Positions 1-9,430 of a stretch of 16,402 bases of DNA are shown one piece after another. Below the pieces are notes generated by a model that saw nothing but the letters and a program-made list of their open reading frames with translations, was not told where the DNA came from and searched no databases. Each line of letters starts with the position of its first letter. Within the stretch, counting starts at the first letter, position 1. The stretch comes from Hymenochaete sp. R1 (Eukaryota > Basidiomycota > Agaricomycetes > Hymenochaetales > Hymenochaetaceae). Location of the stretch: positions 1 to 16,402 of the forward strand of contig JAFREE010000290.1 of assembly GCA_019400425.1 (NCBI GenBank). The letters are read 5' to 3'. The position numbers and the translations under genes were made by a program.

Positions 1-23
1 TATGGCCGATCCGCCTCAAGACC

Positions 24-58
24 CTCGACGCGTTCAGAGTGATTTGCTCCGCGTCGAG
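24..58. repeat. Subterminal 9-bp hairpin, left arm
   Basis: CTCGACGCG at 24-32 is the exact reverse complement of CGCGTCGAG at 50-58, with a 17-base spacer. The unit sits 23 bases from the outer end. It is preserved without change in the other arm. Its position would suit a transposase or other protein binding site if this is a mobile element; that role is inferred. Confidence 0.7.
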
Positions 59-66
59 TTTTCTTT

Positions 67-84
67 TCTCTCTCTCTCTCTCTC
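67..84 (+). repeat. (TC)n microsatellite, nine units
   Basis: A pure TC dinucleotide run lies just inside the subterminal hairpin. The matching GA run in the right arm, about 16327-16336, has five units. It is one of the clearest length differences between the two arms. Confidence 0.85.
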
Positions 85-611
85 TTCATCTTTGATACAC
101 AACTGCATCATTTACATCCGCTGCCACAACTGGCCATTCATTCATCACCTATTCCGAATTGATTCGATAATCCTTTTCACCCAGAACCTATACCTCCGAC
201 ACTCGTCCATTCCCTATTCAAGAAAAGCTACATACCTTCGCAACACAACTTCCTCGCCACCAAACACCACGAACTATTGCTTCAAATTTCCGATCGCCTT
301 GATCCTGTTTCCGTCCACTGCCTACTCCACCGATCGATTCGTTTCTGTCTTGCATCATATCTCTGTCTCGTATCCTCTCGAATACCGTACTCGATTTTTC
401 TTTTGATTCTCTCCGCTTCCTTCTTTCATCCCCTCATTCTCTCTCTCTCTCTGCTTCTGTCTTCCCTCGATTTTTAGGAATGTCTCGTCCCTCTTGCTTC
501 AATGTCTGTCTGCCCGCGTCGATCCGCGCCGATTTATTCATCAATCTTGCTTCAACGTCATCTTTTTTTTTCTTGTATTCCACTTTCCTTCCTGCACGCT
601 CATTCGTTTTT

Positions 612-697
612 TTGCCACCCGCAAAAGTGAACGACAACGTTGATGACCAAAACGCGCGTTGGTGATCAACGTTGCCGTGCACCTTTGCGGGTGGCAA
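612..697. repeat. 86-bp imperfect palindrome inside the left arm
   Basis: Arms 612-650 and 659-697 pair over 39 positions with four mismatches (626/683, 630/679, 634/675, 645/664), leaving the 8-base centre AACGCGCG. The outer limits read TTGCCACCC and GGGTGGCAA. It could extrude as a cruciform, fold in RNA, or be the remnant of a small nested inverted-repeat element. The corresponding dyad is present in the right arm, so it predates the divergence of the two copies. Confidence 0.85.
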
Positions 698-1141
698 GTA
701 TTACGACCTTCGAGTTTCTCTTTCTCTCGCCTTCCCCGGTCCCACGATTCAAGACCTACATTATCTACCTTTCCTTTCCTCTTTTTCGTCAACTTTTGGA
801 TTTGTGCCGTCTTCGATTTTTAATCTACCGATGTCTCTTCTCTTTTTCACGCCTCGATCACTGGCTTCGCCTCTTTCCTTTTGTCTCTTCTCTCTCGTCT
901 GTGTCTCTCCGTATCATTCCACCGCCACTGGCACCCGTCATCCGTGTATTTTCTTGCCACGACTGTCACTTTTTTTTGCTTGTGTTTCGATCCCGATCTT
1001 CGATCTTTGACGTCCCACGCCCTAAGCTTCTTGGTTTCATACCCGAAAGTCTTTCTCTTTTTACGGATATTTCATCTCTTGTATACCCCTCGGGGCTCTC
1101 TTTTCCCTCATTTGCTTGCACGCATCGCCCAATCTCGCGAT

Positions 1142-1352
1142 TATTGTTCTTTTGTGTATAAACAGTTTACCATGAAGATTACTTTCTCCTTTTGCTTAGT
1201 TACTTGGATTGGATGGTGAAGTGAAATGGTTGATTGGTGAAGAAATTCAAGGAGACGCGGATGTTTCACGTGAAAAGCGAAGCAACGTCTGCGCGGCTAA
1301 AATTCCGAGGGACGGCACGGGAGACGAGCACGCTCGTCTTCGACCAACCGTC
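1142..1352 (+). promoter_or_regulatory. Probable promoter/5' leader of the PEX11-type gene
   Basis: This is the unique stretch between the inner end of the left repeat and the chosen start codon. A TATAAA occurs at 1157-1162, ~190 bp before the ATG. That distance is plausible for a TATA box with a ~150 nt leader, but the motif is short and could be chance. No other recognisable element was found. The strongly pyrimidine-rich block typical of fungal promoters lies inside the repeat itself (about 700-1100). Confidence 0.3.
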
Positions 1353-3380
1353 ATGGCGAACTCAAAGCGGAACTCACTTTCAGCATGGAACGACCTCGTC
1401 TTAGGGGCTTTCGCAAGAGCACCAACTTCTGAGAATGTTGACCATGCTGTCCGATATCTCAGTACATGGAGCGGGAGTGAGTACGTGCCATGGCTAGCGA
1501 GTGTAAACGATCAACCTAACCTTGATTCACAGCAAGGCCTTCATGGTACGAGCTCTTCATATATCATCGTATATAAGAGCACATCGACTCGCTCTAACTC
1601 TTGCACCAGATACTGCAATACGTCATCAAGCTGCTGGTGCCGTTCCTGCAGCTTCGCGCGCGCATGCGATACCGGAGCGGTAAGAGCAAAGACCCAGGAA
1701 GTCTGACTTCAGTAGCTTTGTTAAAGCTGTACGATAAGATTGGAGACTCTAGGATGCTTTCTAGGTTTTGGGGTGCGTCAAAATGTATCATGATGAACAC
1801 TCTGCAGGATTGCTGATGGGACAACTTGAAGGCCTTGTCCCGATCTATCAATGGCTCACGTCGCTCGAACGCACGTCACCGCCGACACGAAAGCTCCTCA
1901 CTATTGAACGTACCCAAGGATGGGCTATGCTCCTTTACTACCCCTTCGAACATCTCTACTACCTCCGAACACATGACATCCTCCCTTCGTCCGTCTCACT
2001 CCCGTTGCCAGTGCCTAAGCGCGTATCTATCAACTTAAATGCAAATAAGTTAGCATTATGGTCGACACGGGCGTGGGCTGTGTACTTGCTTCTCCAATTT
2101 GCTCATCTGCGCGAGGATGTTCAGTTGTTGAAGGCCAGGAAGAGGGCACTTGCGAGGGTTAAGGAACCGAGCGGAGACATACAGGCTGAACGGAGCGATT
2201 TGGCGAAGCGGTGGGATGCATTGGTAAATGAGTTTGTGGGTAGTCTGGCGAATCTGCCGTTGGCAGTGCACTGGTACGTCCCGTACCCAAACTTTCCATC
2301 GTCTTGCGTAATCTCCATTCCAAATTCGATGCTATCACCACTGGGCGCAGAGAAATCCAAAAGTCGAACCTCGGCCATTCCTTTTAAAGATGTACACGAG
2401 TCCCGAGATTGTCCAATTGCTTCGCACTTTATTCGCGAAACCTGTGCAGACAACTGCGCAATTCCCGCGATTACTTGTCTCTACGCCACCCTCGGGCCGC
2501 GTTGCGTTAGCTTTGCAGGCGAAAAAAAGCGCATTTACAATACGCGCTCAATGCATCAAAGCGCCTTCAATTCTCCTTTACTTTCATTCAAGACATAGCA
2601 GCCGTCCTTGACGGCTACCTGTCGCGAGGCATCCCACGTTTGACCTTCATAAGACATTTTACTAATATTTGTGGGGGTGTGGACTCTGCGTATCCATCCT
2701 GCACGCTCAGGACTACATTACACTATGTCTTTTTTGTCGAGGCGATGAAGGCCCCGTGGCATCGATGAGTCTCATTGCACAAATGACAATACGCAGCGTT
2801 GCATCCTCGTCTATGATATATTTTGTCCAGTTTTTCAATAATTCTCTGACAATCACCAAATCCGCTCGCGCTGACGTTTGTTTTCCGCAGGTCCATGGAG
2901 AAAGGATTTTTCAAAAATGACGTGAGTTCTGACTTTTTTGCCGTCCATTCTTTAGTTGTGCATTTCTTTTGCTACCATTTTCTGCGACATTCTCGCTCTT
3001 TCCCTTCTCTGAAGAAGGTCGGCTACTTTCCACGATTTTCTAATTCTGACTGTACCCCTTTCTTTCCATTCACGTCTATTTCAGCAACTCTTTTAACTCA
3101 AATGTCATTGTTTTCTGTACAGGTTTGGATAGGAATTTTCGGCCTCGTTGCTGCCCTGGCGTCTTTCAGAGCAGGTTGGCAGGCGACAGCTTTACCTTCT
3201 GCCTCACCATTACACACTCCTGCAGCGTCAGACACGGAAGGAGCAGGTTCAACGCCCAAAGGCGCGCCTATCATCACGATACAAGTGCCTAGCGATATCC
3301 CTTCGGACGCGGATCTGAAAGCGAGTGAACAGGGCACCAAACCCGTGGATGGAGAGACGGTCAGGTTCGGACATTTGTGA
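1353..3380 (+). CDS. PEX11-family peroxisomal biogenesis protein (six exons, 344 aa)
   Basis: PEX11 proteins sit in the peroxisome membrane and drive its elongation and proliferation. My exon model is 1353-1480, 1533-1545, 1610-1772, 1832-2273, 2891-2921 and 3123-3380; all junctions are GT-AG and keep frame. Exon 2 is only 13 nt (last base of Asp, then KAFM) and restores the family-like run STWSGSDKAFMILQYVIKLL at residues 36-55. Further family-like blocks are LLTIERTQGWAMLLYYPFEH, then a hydrophobic segment at about 178-194. A C-terminal hydrophobic segment beginning VWIGIFGLVAALASF (from 260) is followed by a Pro/Ser-rich tail at about 281-344. I chose the ATG at 1353 because it precedes the conserved start region; an in-frame ATG at 1209 would add 48 unfamiliar residues. 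Intron 4 (617 nt) and intron 5 (201 nt) are long for this kind of genome. The family call comes from remembered patterns, not a search. Confidence 0.8.
2274..2890 (+). other. Unusually long intron 4 of the PEX11-type gene
   Basis: The donor GTACGT at 2274 and acceptor CCGCAG at 2885-2890 join HW to SMEKGFFKND, which reads as continuous PEX11 sequence. At 617 nt it is about ten times the other small introns of this gene (52, 64, 59 nt). The first 325 nt stay open in the upstream reading frame, with a stop at 2596-2598, so unspliced RNA would replace the C-terminal membrane segment with ~108 unrelated residues. A perfect 7-bp stem with a 3-base loop occurs at 2600-2616. I see no clear inserted element with repeats at its ends. 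Confidence 0.65.
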
Positions 3381-6300
3381 AGTTATGATCGCATTTAGAC
3401 CGGGAACTTGGGTGAAGGTACGCATAAATGTGCTAGCTGAGCGGCCTGTGTGTCCTTGACGGTGTAGTAAGGAATTCCCCAGAATGTAAACTTTCGGATC
3501 TAGCCTCGAAGGTCTTTGCAAAGTCACTCAGGCGTCAAGAAATTTGGAATGACGCTTCTTTCGTCACACTTCTTCTCACAGAATGTCCTTCATCCCTTAT
3601 GTCGGCGCTTCTCTTAAGAAGCAGGTAGATATCGTGGATAATGAAAGACATTCTTCACACAAAACACGAGGTTTTGACAAAGCCCCACAAAGTATACTTT
3701 GCAGCTTCCCGTCATTATTGCATGCTAAGACTGCGGGCATACGGCACTTTTTCACACTATTCAGCGTGGTAGAGTGATTAGCCCTCACCAGGCTCGTGGG
3801 GTGGGCTCAAGGAAGCCCGTTTGGTCCATTTGCAGTATTCTGCATTAATGTAAACATTGCCTTGATGTTAACCTCCTACCCCCCGGTGTTCTCTCCCCCG
3901 TTCCATCGGCAAATCGCGAATTTTCAGTTATTTCTTTGTGCTTCAGATCTGAAAGCGAAATTATCTCAGGTGCTCACGCATGCAATCCGAAAGAGGCTCG
4001 ATTGTGGATGGCGTGCTTCTTTGCCATCGACAGTACTAGTCAACCGGCAGGCACTTGAAGCACTTGGTGAGACGCAATGAGCTAATTCATGCGCAGCGAT
4101 GCTACTCATCGCACTCGACGGAGTGCGGACCGGCATAGCCTTTCATCAAGCTCAACTCGCATTTCGCTACTATTAATCTGGTACTATTTACAAGTCATTC
4201 ACGCGGTACGTAGCGTACAATGTAAGATCCCTAAATCAGCGGCGCTTTGTGAGCATCAATCTGTCCAATGGCATGGAGCTATGGTACGTCGGAATTTAAC
4301 TCATGAAGTCCTTCTTTCCAATGAATATCAATCTGAAGAGGAGGTGAACATCGGTCAGCAGTCTACGTTATCCGCCTGTACTCACAACGTTTTCCGAAAT
4401 CCACGCATTCAATTATGTCCCAACGCCAAGCCAAGATAATCTTTTCGAGAACACGCGAGCACTACGCGAGCGCACGACAAGTGGATTATTCCGGAGATCT
4501 CAGATGAGGGAGAGAAAGCGAAATAGAGTCGATGTGTGGCTATTGTGTGGCTTGTATGGCCCTGAAGGCCGTGTTATACCAAGGCTACCAAGTGTGTGCG
4601 GTCGGACTCGGACTCTGATAAGCTTGGCGGAGGCGGGGTGGGTATCGATCACGACCTTTTACCTGACACTTTTCACTAACAATTGGAATGGATTTGGGGA
4701 TAGGGACGAAGGTCAGCAGCTCGAGTCAAAAGTAGGCTTAGCAAGGTAGACAGATTACGTTAATTACTTCGTTGCCAGTGAGTGCTTAATAATGATGTAT
4801 GAGTCGATCCGATTATAGTAAATGCGGAATCGATGTTTCTCTCAAAGGGGTACGACGGCACCTCCTCTTTCCTCCAGCGCAGAGCGACTTACAAGCGCAA
4901 ATGCGATGAAGAACACCGGAATCTGAATCTCATACAGGGGAAACCGGCGTGAACTGATGCATACCCCTAGTGTTTGAAGCCGCGGTCAGATCCATGCATT
5001 CAAGAATCGATGCTATTTTTGGATGTGTACTATACATTTCCAAGTAAGGAAAATTCCGGTGAGTCCGCAGCATCACTAGTACTGTGCGTGTATTTGTCTG
5101 TTTGGAGAAGAGCCGGAACTCAATGATCGTTGGGCGCCCGTCAATGTAATCATGATTGATGTGACTGCACGTAGTGGTAGTAGAATGGAAAGGGAGGCGA
5201 ATTATGGTTTTTCCAGAGCGCTAGGACCCATGGCAGTGATCCATGGCGCATGGCTTTCTCTTTCGTACATACTATACATAACATAGCAGATAGGCGCCTT
5301 GTTACGTAGGAGACGCATCCAGTGATTGACTGATTAGGCGAATCGGAAGTAATAGTGGGCAATAGATCTGATAGGCAGATGTACACGAGCGACGGCGCTT
5401 AACGGGCGCTTATTAAGAGCCTGATTTTCAAATTAAGAGACGATAGAGAGAGTTCTTTGTTGTCTCTTTTTGCACTTGGAGTCATCGTAGCTTTCAAACT
5501 CAGTTACCTACTGTCTTCTCGATTCGATGGGGGAGAAGTTTGAGTGTCTGCGTCTAGTAAGCTGGAACGAAGGGGGTTGATGCCTGGAAATGCACCCTGT
5601 GCATAAAAACGTTCCCACACGCACAGATTCATTAAGTTTGTTCGTTCTTTTTTTCCCGTGACGGGTGTTTGAAAGAGATGCGGGGCCCGGGAAGTTGACT
5701 GACAACGCGACTGCGGGTTCGGCTGCGGAATAGAATATGAAAGAATACGATGATGTTGGTGTTGGTCATCTCATTCCCACAACAGGTACGTACGATCCGC
5801 ATGGTCTACGTCAGTCATCTTGATGCCGGGAGAGGTGGCAATGCATGGGAATAGGCGGGGCTGGGACTTTGAGAGGAGTGCGGGCGCATGCCAGGGCCAA
5901 AGTCATTGTGGTGCGCAAGCGAGAGGGAAAATGAAATTGACGAAAAGCTTAGCTGAATGACTCACTGTTAGAGCTGGAGTCGGAGCCGGAGTCGCAACTA
6001 CGTATCATGAAGATGAATGCATGTACATAACATGCACAAATCGTTTACTCGTCTCATAAGATCCAGGAGATGAAGAATAACTCGACGGATCAGAACAGAG
6101 CCACGATCCCGAATGAATGGATCGAGGGTCGTACACCGTATATCGGGCTGGCGAGGTCAAGAATGAATGTTGAGTTGGTGGATCATGAAGTATGTGGATG
6201 ACGTCCCAGCCCGACCTGACACATGATAGAGAGTTAAGTCCTGAAAGCCGAGATTGGATCCAGTGGTCTGCATTTGCAGTGATGCGAACGACACCAATGC

Positions 6301-6720
6301 TTGAGCTGGCTGTCGTTCAGTAAGGAGCCAGGTATAGTATCAACGCTGGCGGTATTAGCCTGGGTGACAGAAGCTATGCCTGTCAAAGAAAATAAGGCCG
6401 GGTGGATTAATTGTTTCGTCCGGTGAAGCTCAGCGCAGCAAAAGACCGAGGTAGAAAGTGGACTAACCCCGTATTATCGTGCCAGGCTCGCGATACACAG
6501 CGAGTGGCGCACTGCGGCACTGTGAGTGTATGGATCGCAGATTTACCACGCGATCTGGCGGCACTGTATCAAACAGAGTTGTACAACGTACGTGTACACA
6601 CACCTGTTGTGGCTCCCCACGTGGGTTGTAATAGTAGCCTTTTCTTTCATCTCCGAATATTAAACGTGGAACACTCGTGTTAGCGCCGGTGTCCGTGTTG
6701 ATAGTGCACGCACGGAGATC
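3381..6720. other. Gene-poor intergenic region, first part
   Basis: No reading frame here exceeds ~116 codons (the longest is at 4089-4439 on plus), and none resembles a known family or could be joined to a neighbour through convincing splice sites. The first part must hold the 3' UTR and poly(A) site of the PEX11-type gene, but no strong signal stands out. A perfect 7-bp hairpin lies at 6018-6036 (TGCATGT, loop ACATA). A GGAGTC-rich run occurs near 5974-5995. No tRNA or other structured RNA was recognised. The region could be decayed transposon sequence, but I see no diagnostic motif. Confidence 0.6.
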
Positions 6721-6907
6721 GTTTTAATCTTGGAAAAAAGAAATGAAAAAAGGAGGGAGAGATCCGGAGTCGGACGTGGACGTGGAGAGCCGACCGCTCC
6801 CCGTCCCCCGACGGACCCCGACGCAACACGACTTCATCAAAGAAAACACGAGGGGGTCAAGCCTCGCAGAGGGCGCCGCCTTTGGCCCGGGATCTGCGTG
6901 TCGAGGG

Positions 6908-6929
6908 TCCACGGTCCATCCACGGTCCA
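6908..6929 (+). repeat. Tandem 11-bp direct repeat
   Basis: TCCACGGTCCA occurs twice head to tail, at 6908-6918 and 6919-6929, within a GC-rich block. It could be a paired protein-binding site or replication slippage; nothing decides between them. Confidence 0.8.
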
Positions 6930-7308
6930 CGTTTGACGGAGCTGTTGGATGTCGGATGCCGGAAGCGTGCGTGCCGGAGGAGGAAGGGAAGACAAAGAAG
7001 GGAAGAAAATCCGGATTACGTGCGTACGTGGGTATGCGTTTTCCAAACGTGTGTCGTGTCGTGTAAATGTAGTTACCACTCTAGCACTTCAGCGTTCTTA
7101 GACTAGTACTACTTCCGAGCTTCACCCGTCCGTATGTTTAAGTTTTCTTCGTTTTTGGAAAAGGATCATAGATTCATGTTATCGAATCAGGATGTACGAA
7201 CTTTGAACTTCAGAAGAGTTGAGTTTCCCAAAGGAGGATATCGTCGCCGTGATGCTCATGATCGGGATTTGCTTTGTAGGGCAAGATGGCTGATTTCGTG
7301 TATTGCTA

Positions 7309-7322
7309 TACTAGTACTAGTA
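7309..7322. repeat. 14-bp perfect palindrome
   Basis: TACTAGTACTAGTA equals its own reverse complement. It is a possible dimer-binding site, or chance repetition of the CTAGTA unit, since ACTAGTACT also occurs near 7101-7109. Confidence 0.75.
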
Positions 7323-8893
7323 GATAAGGATCTTCCGTATGCGTGCCAGTGTGCGGTGTTTAAAAGTAGTAAACAATAGTCAGCGGCGGGGATCAATGGC
7401 GCGGAAGTGCCAGTGTGGCTACCAGACACTTAACGCTGGCCGTTGGGCTTCTGTGATGTATCATGATGGCGGATACAGATACGGCATGAGGGGGGCAGGA
7501 CGGCGACACAGGTCAGGTCACAAGGTTTGAGCAAAGAACTGTCAAAGGGTAGGAAGAAGTAGAAGTGGTACTAGAGCTTCCGGGACTGAATTGAGAAGCA
7601 CTGAGAAGTTCAGGGGGGGAGGGCGTAATGCGTTGAATGTGCGAGGCGCTGGGATTCGGGGGCTGCGTTCGACTTCCGTTGTCCTTTGTATAGAGTGGAG
7701 GCAGGAGCCAATCGTTCGTTGTCTCATATCGTCGATATGGATGATCAGGACCACTTATCGTCTCAGTCAGTGTAAAGCTTCATCGATGGTACAAAAGGTC
7801 TGTATGTGTTGATGGAGGGATATGACGGACTCGGAGGAAATGAGAATAGAAAGTGAGCGTGTGTACTCGGACTCACTGGTAGTACTCACTAAATTGATTC
7901 TGTCAACGCGAAAGACACCTTGCATTAGATGATATTTGCTATTTTTGAGCAAGGGTGAAGGGAAGGGAAACGACCGGTGTTCTTAAGTTAGAGGCGCATT
8001 CAGTACCCCGATAGGGTTTTTCCTCACTCTCCCCCATCTTGACCGGCTGGAGAGGGAAAGTGGATGTCCGGGTGTTCCTTGGGAGAAAAGGAGGTGATTC
8101 GTTAGCGGAATGAGCGGACCTGCCGAGCGTGCTCGGGGTGCATGGGAAAAGGAGGGCAAGGGTGGGCGTGTAGTCGACGCTGGTTCAATTGATAGAGAAC
8201 ATAGAGACTCAGACGATGCCGGGGAAAAGATGAAGAAAAAAAAGGGAGACAAGAGATGATTGGTTGAGGATTGAATGTGGCGATGGGGAGAGACATCCCA
8301 CACATTTACTATGATTTAAGCCATGCATGGCGGACCTGGCGCGGCGAGAATGTTTATAGTCCGACGATCGAGGCCCGCGTTGTCTATGTCGTCTTTGTCG
8401 TCGTCGCCGTCCTCCGAGTCGTCGCAACAAAGGATTTGCGTATCGTTGATGGAGAAAGCCAAGAGCATAAGCCAGCCGTAAAGGCCAAGCGCGTTCGTTT
8501 CGGGTGGAGTTGCGTGCAAAATGGCCCAGATCCCCGATGATGGGGCCATTAATAATTCACGGCGCACAATTGCTTCAGCCTCACCAGTTCTGTCTCGCTG
8601 TTTCGATTCATGGGGGTTAGACACTCGACTCTGAATCGCCCAGCCTAGCCCAGCCCAGCTCAGAGGGGGGAGGGGGTAGCGGAACCCTGTGCGCAGCAGT
8701 TAGTTTATAAGCCAGCTTGGTTGAAAGGAGGGCCGGTCAGTCAGGAGAGAGAGGCGGAGAAAACCACTGCCTCGCTTAACTTGTTCCTCTGTCTTATAGG
8801 TGCCTCAAAGGCTTCTGTCAGGCGCCGACGCTGTACTGGCTCTTCTCAGTTGTCGTATGATAATTGTTGGGCCAAAGGTTGAGCACTGCTGAA

Positions 8894-8940
8894 CATTAAA
8901 TAAGAATAATAAAGAATAATAAAAAGAATAGAAAATAAAA
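8894..8940 (+). repeat. A-rich tract with repeated AATAA units
   Basis: A strongly A-rich run is built from AATAA and AAGAATA words, with T and G as the only other bases. It contains several AATAAA-like hexamers. It lies ~490 bp upstream of the Ca2+-ATPase start. It may be a nucleosome-depleted promoter element, a polyadenylation region for an unseen upstream transcript, or the A-rich tail of an old retroposed fragment; the sequence does not separate these. Confidence 0.6.
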
Positions 8941-8945
8941 GAGGA

Positions 8946-9430
8946 ACATCCCGAAAGTGAATATTAATTGAATTGATGCACTGCCTGTCCCAAAAAGGAA
9001 GTCGGAATTCCAACAAAATACCTCCGCCTGTCAGTTTCTCCTTCTCCCTCGTTCATCCCCTCCCTCCCTCCTTCCTTGCCTCTCTTGCTTTTGCTCACCT
9101 TCCACCACCGTCCACCACTCCTCTCGCCACTCCACCCCCCGCTCGTCGTCGTCGTCGTTGTCGTCAACGGCGTCGGCACACCGCCTACATTACTCCCTCG
9201 CCGTCACTCCATCCGTTCACTCCCGTCAAAGGCGATCTAATCACACTCTTCCCAGAGTTTTCAGCTCAGTCTTGCTCACCTTTCTCTCTCGTCTTTCGTC
9301 CATTTCTCCGAAAGTCTGTCCAACTCGAGACTCTGAAGCTCTTCTGTTCACGCGAAAGATCGTATTTTTTTTGGTGACTGGCAACTTTACGAATCGGATC
9401 CGAGGGTGCTTATTCAAATAGTATTGGTAC
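8946..9430 (+). promoter_or_regulatory. Probable promoter and 5' leader of the Ca2+-ATPase gene
   Basis: The plus strand is markedly pyrimidine-rich from about 9020 to 9320, with a CGT-triplet run at about 9144-9158. This composition commonly sits upstream of transcription starts in filamentous fungi. An in-frame TAG at 9419-9421 closes the frame 12 bases before the chosen ATG, so the coding start is bounded on that side. No TATA box at a convincing position and no reliable calcineurin/Crz1-type site could be identified. Confidence 0.45.

Larger units (their letters stand above)
1..1141 (+). repeat. Left arm of ~1.1 kb inverted repeat
   Basis: This pyrimidine-rich sequence aligns with the reverse complement of 15289-16402. 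Long blocks differ by only 1-3 bases in 60, for example 151-270, and the whole is about 90% identical by eye. Indels separate the arms. The (TC)n run at 67-84 has nine units here and five on the right. About 20 bases near 360-380 are absent on the right. The right arm has three extra bases opposite about 748. Clear similarity stops at the CTCGCGAT near 1134-1141, with only a vague resemblance to about 1165. The indels are not multiples of three and open frames are not shared, so the arm is probably non-coding. Its inner end lies ~210 bp upstream of the PEX11 start and may now contribute promoter sequence. Confidence 0.93.
6721..8893. other. Gene-poor intergenic region, second part
   Basis: The segment opens with a GC-rich, purine-rich block (about 6735-7015). 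It holds a tandem 11-bp repeat at 6908-6929, a 14-bp perfect palindrome at 7309-7322, and a GTC/TCG triplet-rich tract near 8378-8425. The triplet tract creates spurious overlapping frames on both strands (8271-8540 plus, 8316-8624 minus). The minus strand is pyrimidine-rich from about 8300 down to 8000, which looks promoter-like, but no convincing minus-strand exons follow. No protein family or RNA gene was recognised. Confidence 0.55.

Noticed and set aside
2..406. 134-codon plus-strand frame at the left end
   Set aside because: Low-complexity Ser/Leu/Ile-rich translation spanning a microsatellite that differs by 8 bases in the other arm, so the frame is not conserved.
1..1141. Solo LTR of a retrotransposon
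   Set aside because: A TG occurs at position 3, but the repeat does not end in CA where similarity stops, and no primer-binding site, polypurine tract or gag/pol sequence is visible.
1209..1352. Upstream in-frame ATG that would extend the PEX11-type protein by 48 residues
   Set aside because: The added sequence shows no family resemblance, and the ATG at 1353 directly precedes the conserved start region.
2735..2855. Possible box C/D snoRNA in PEX11 intron 4 (GCGATGA and CTGA words)
   Set aside because: Box C has a mismatch, no terminal stem pairs the ends, and no guide complementarity could be shown.
8175..8195. GGTTCAATT resembling a tRNA T-arm
   Set aside because: No matching acceptor stem, D-arm or anticodon arm around it.
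8576..8582. GAGGCTG (minus strand), resembling a calcineurin-dependent response core upstream of the Ca2+ pump
   Set aside because: A single 7-mer ~850 bp from the start codon is expected by chance in several kilobases of spacer, and no second clear site lies nearby.
8316..8624. Overlapping frames on both strands (minus 102 codons, plus 8271-8540) with Asp-rich or Val-rich stretches
   Set aside because: The apparent composition comes from GTC/TCG triplet repetition near 8378-8425; no recognisable domain and no convincing splice partners.
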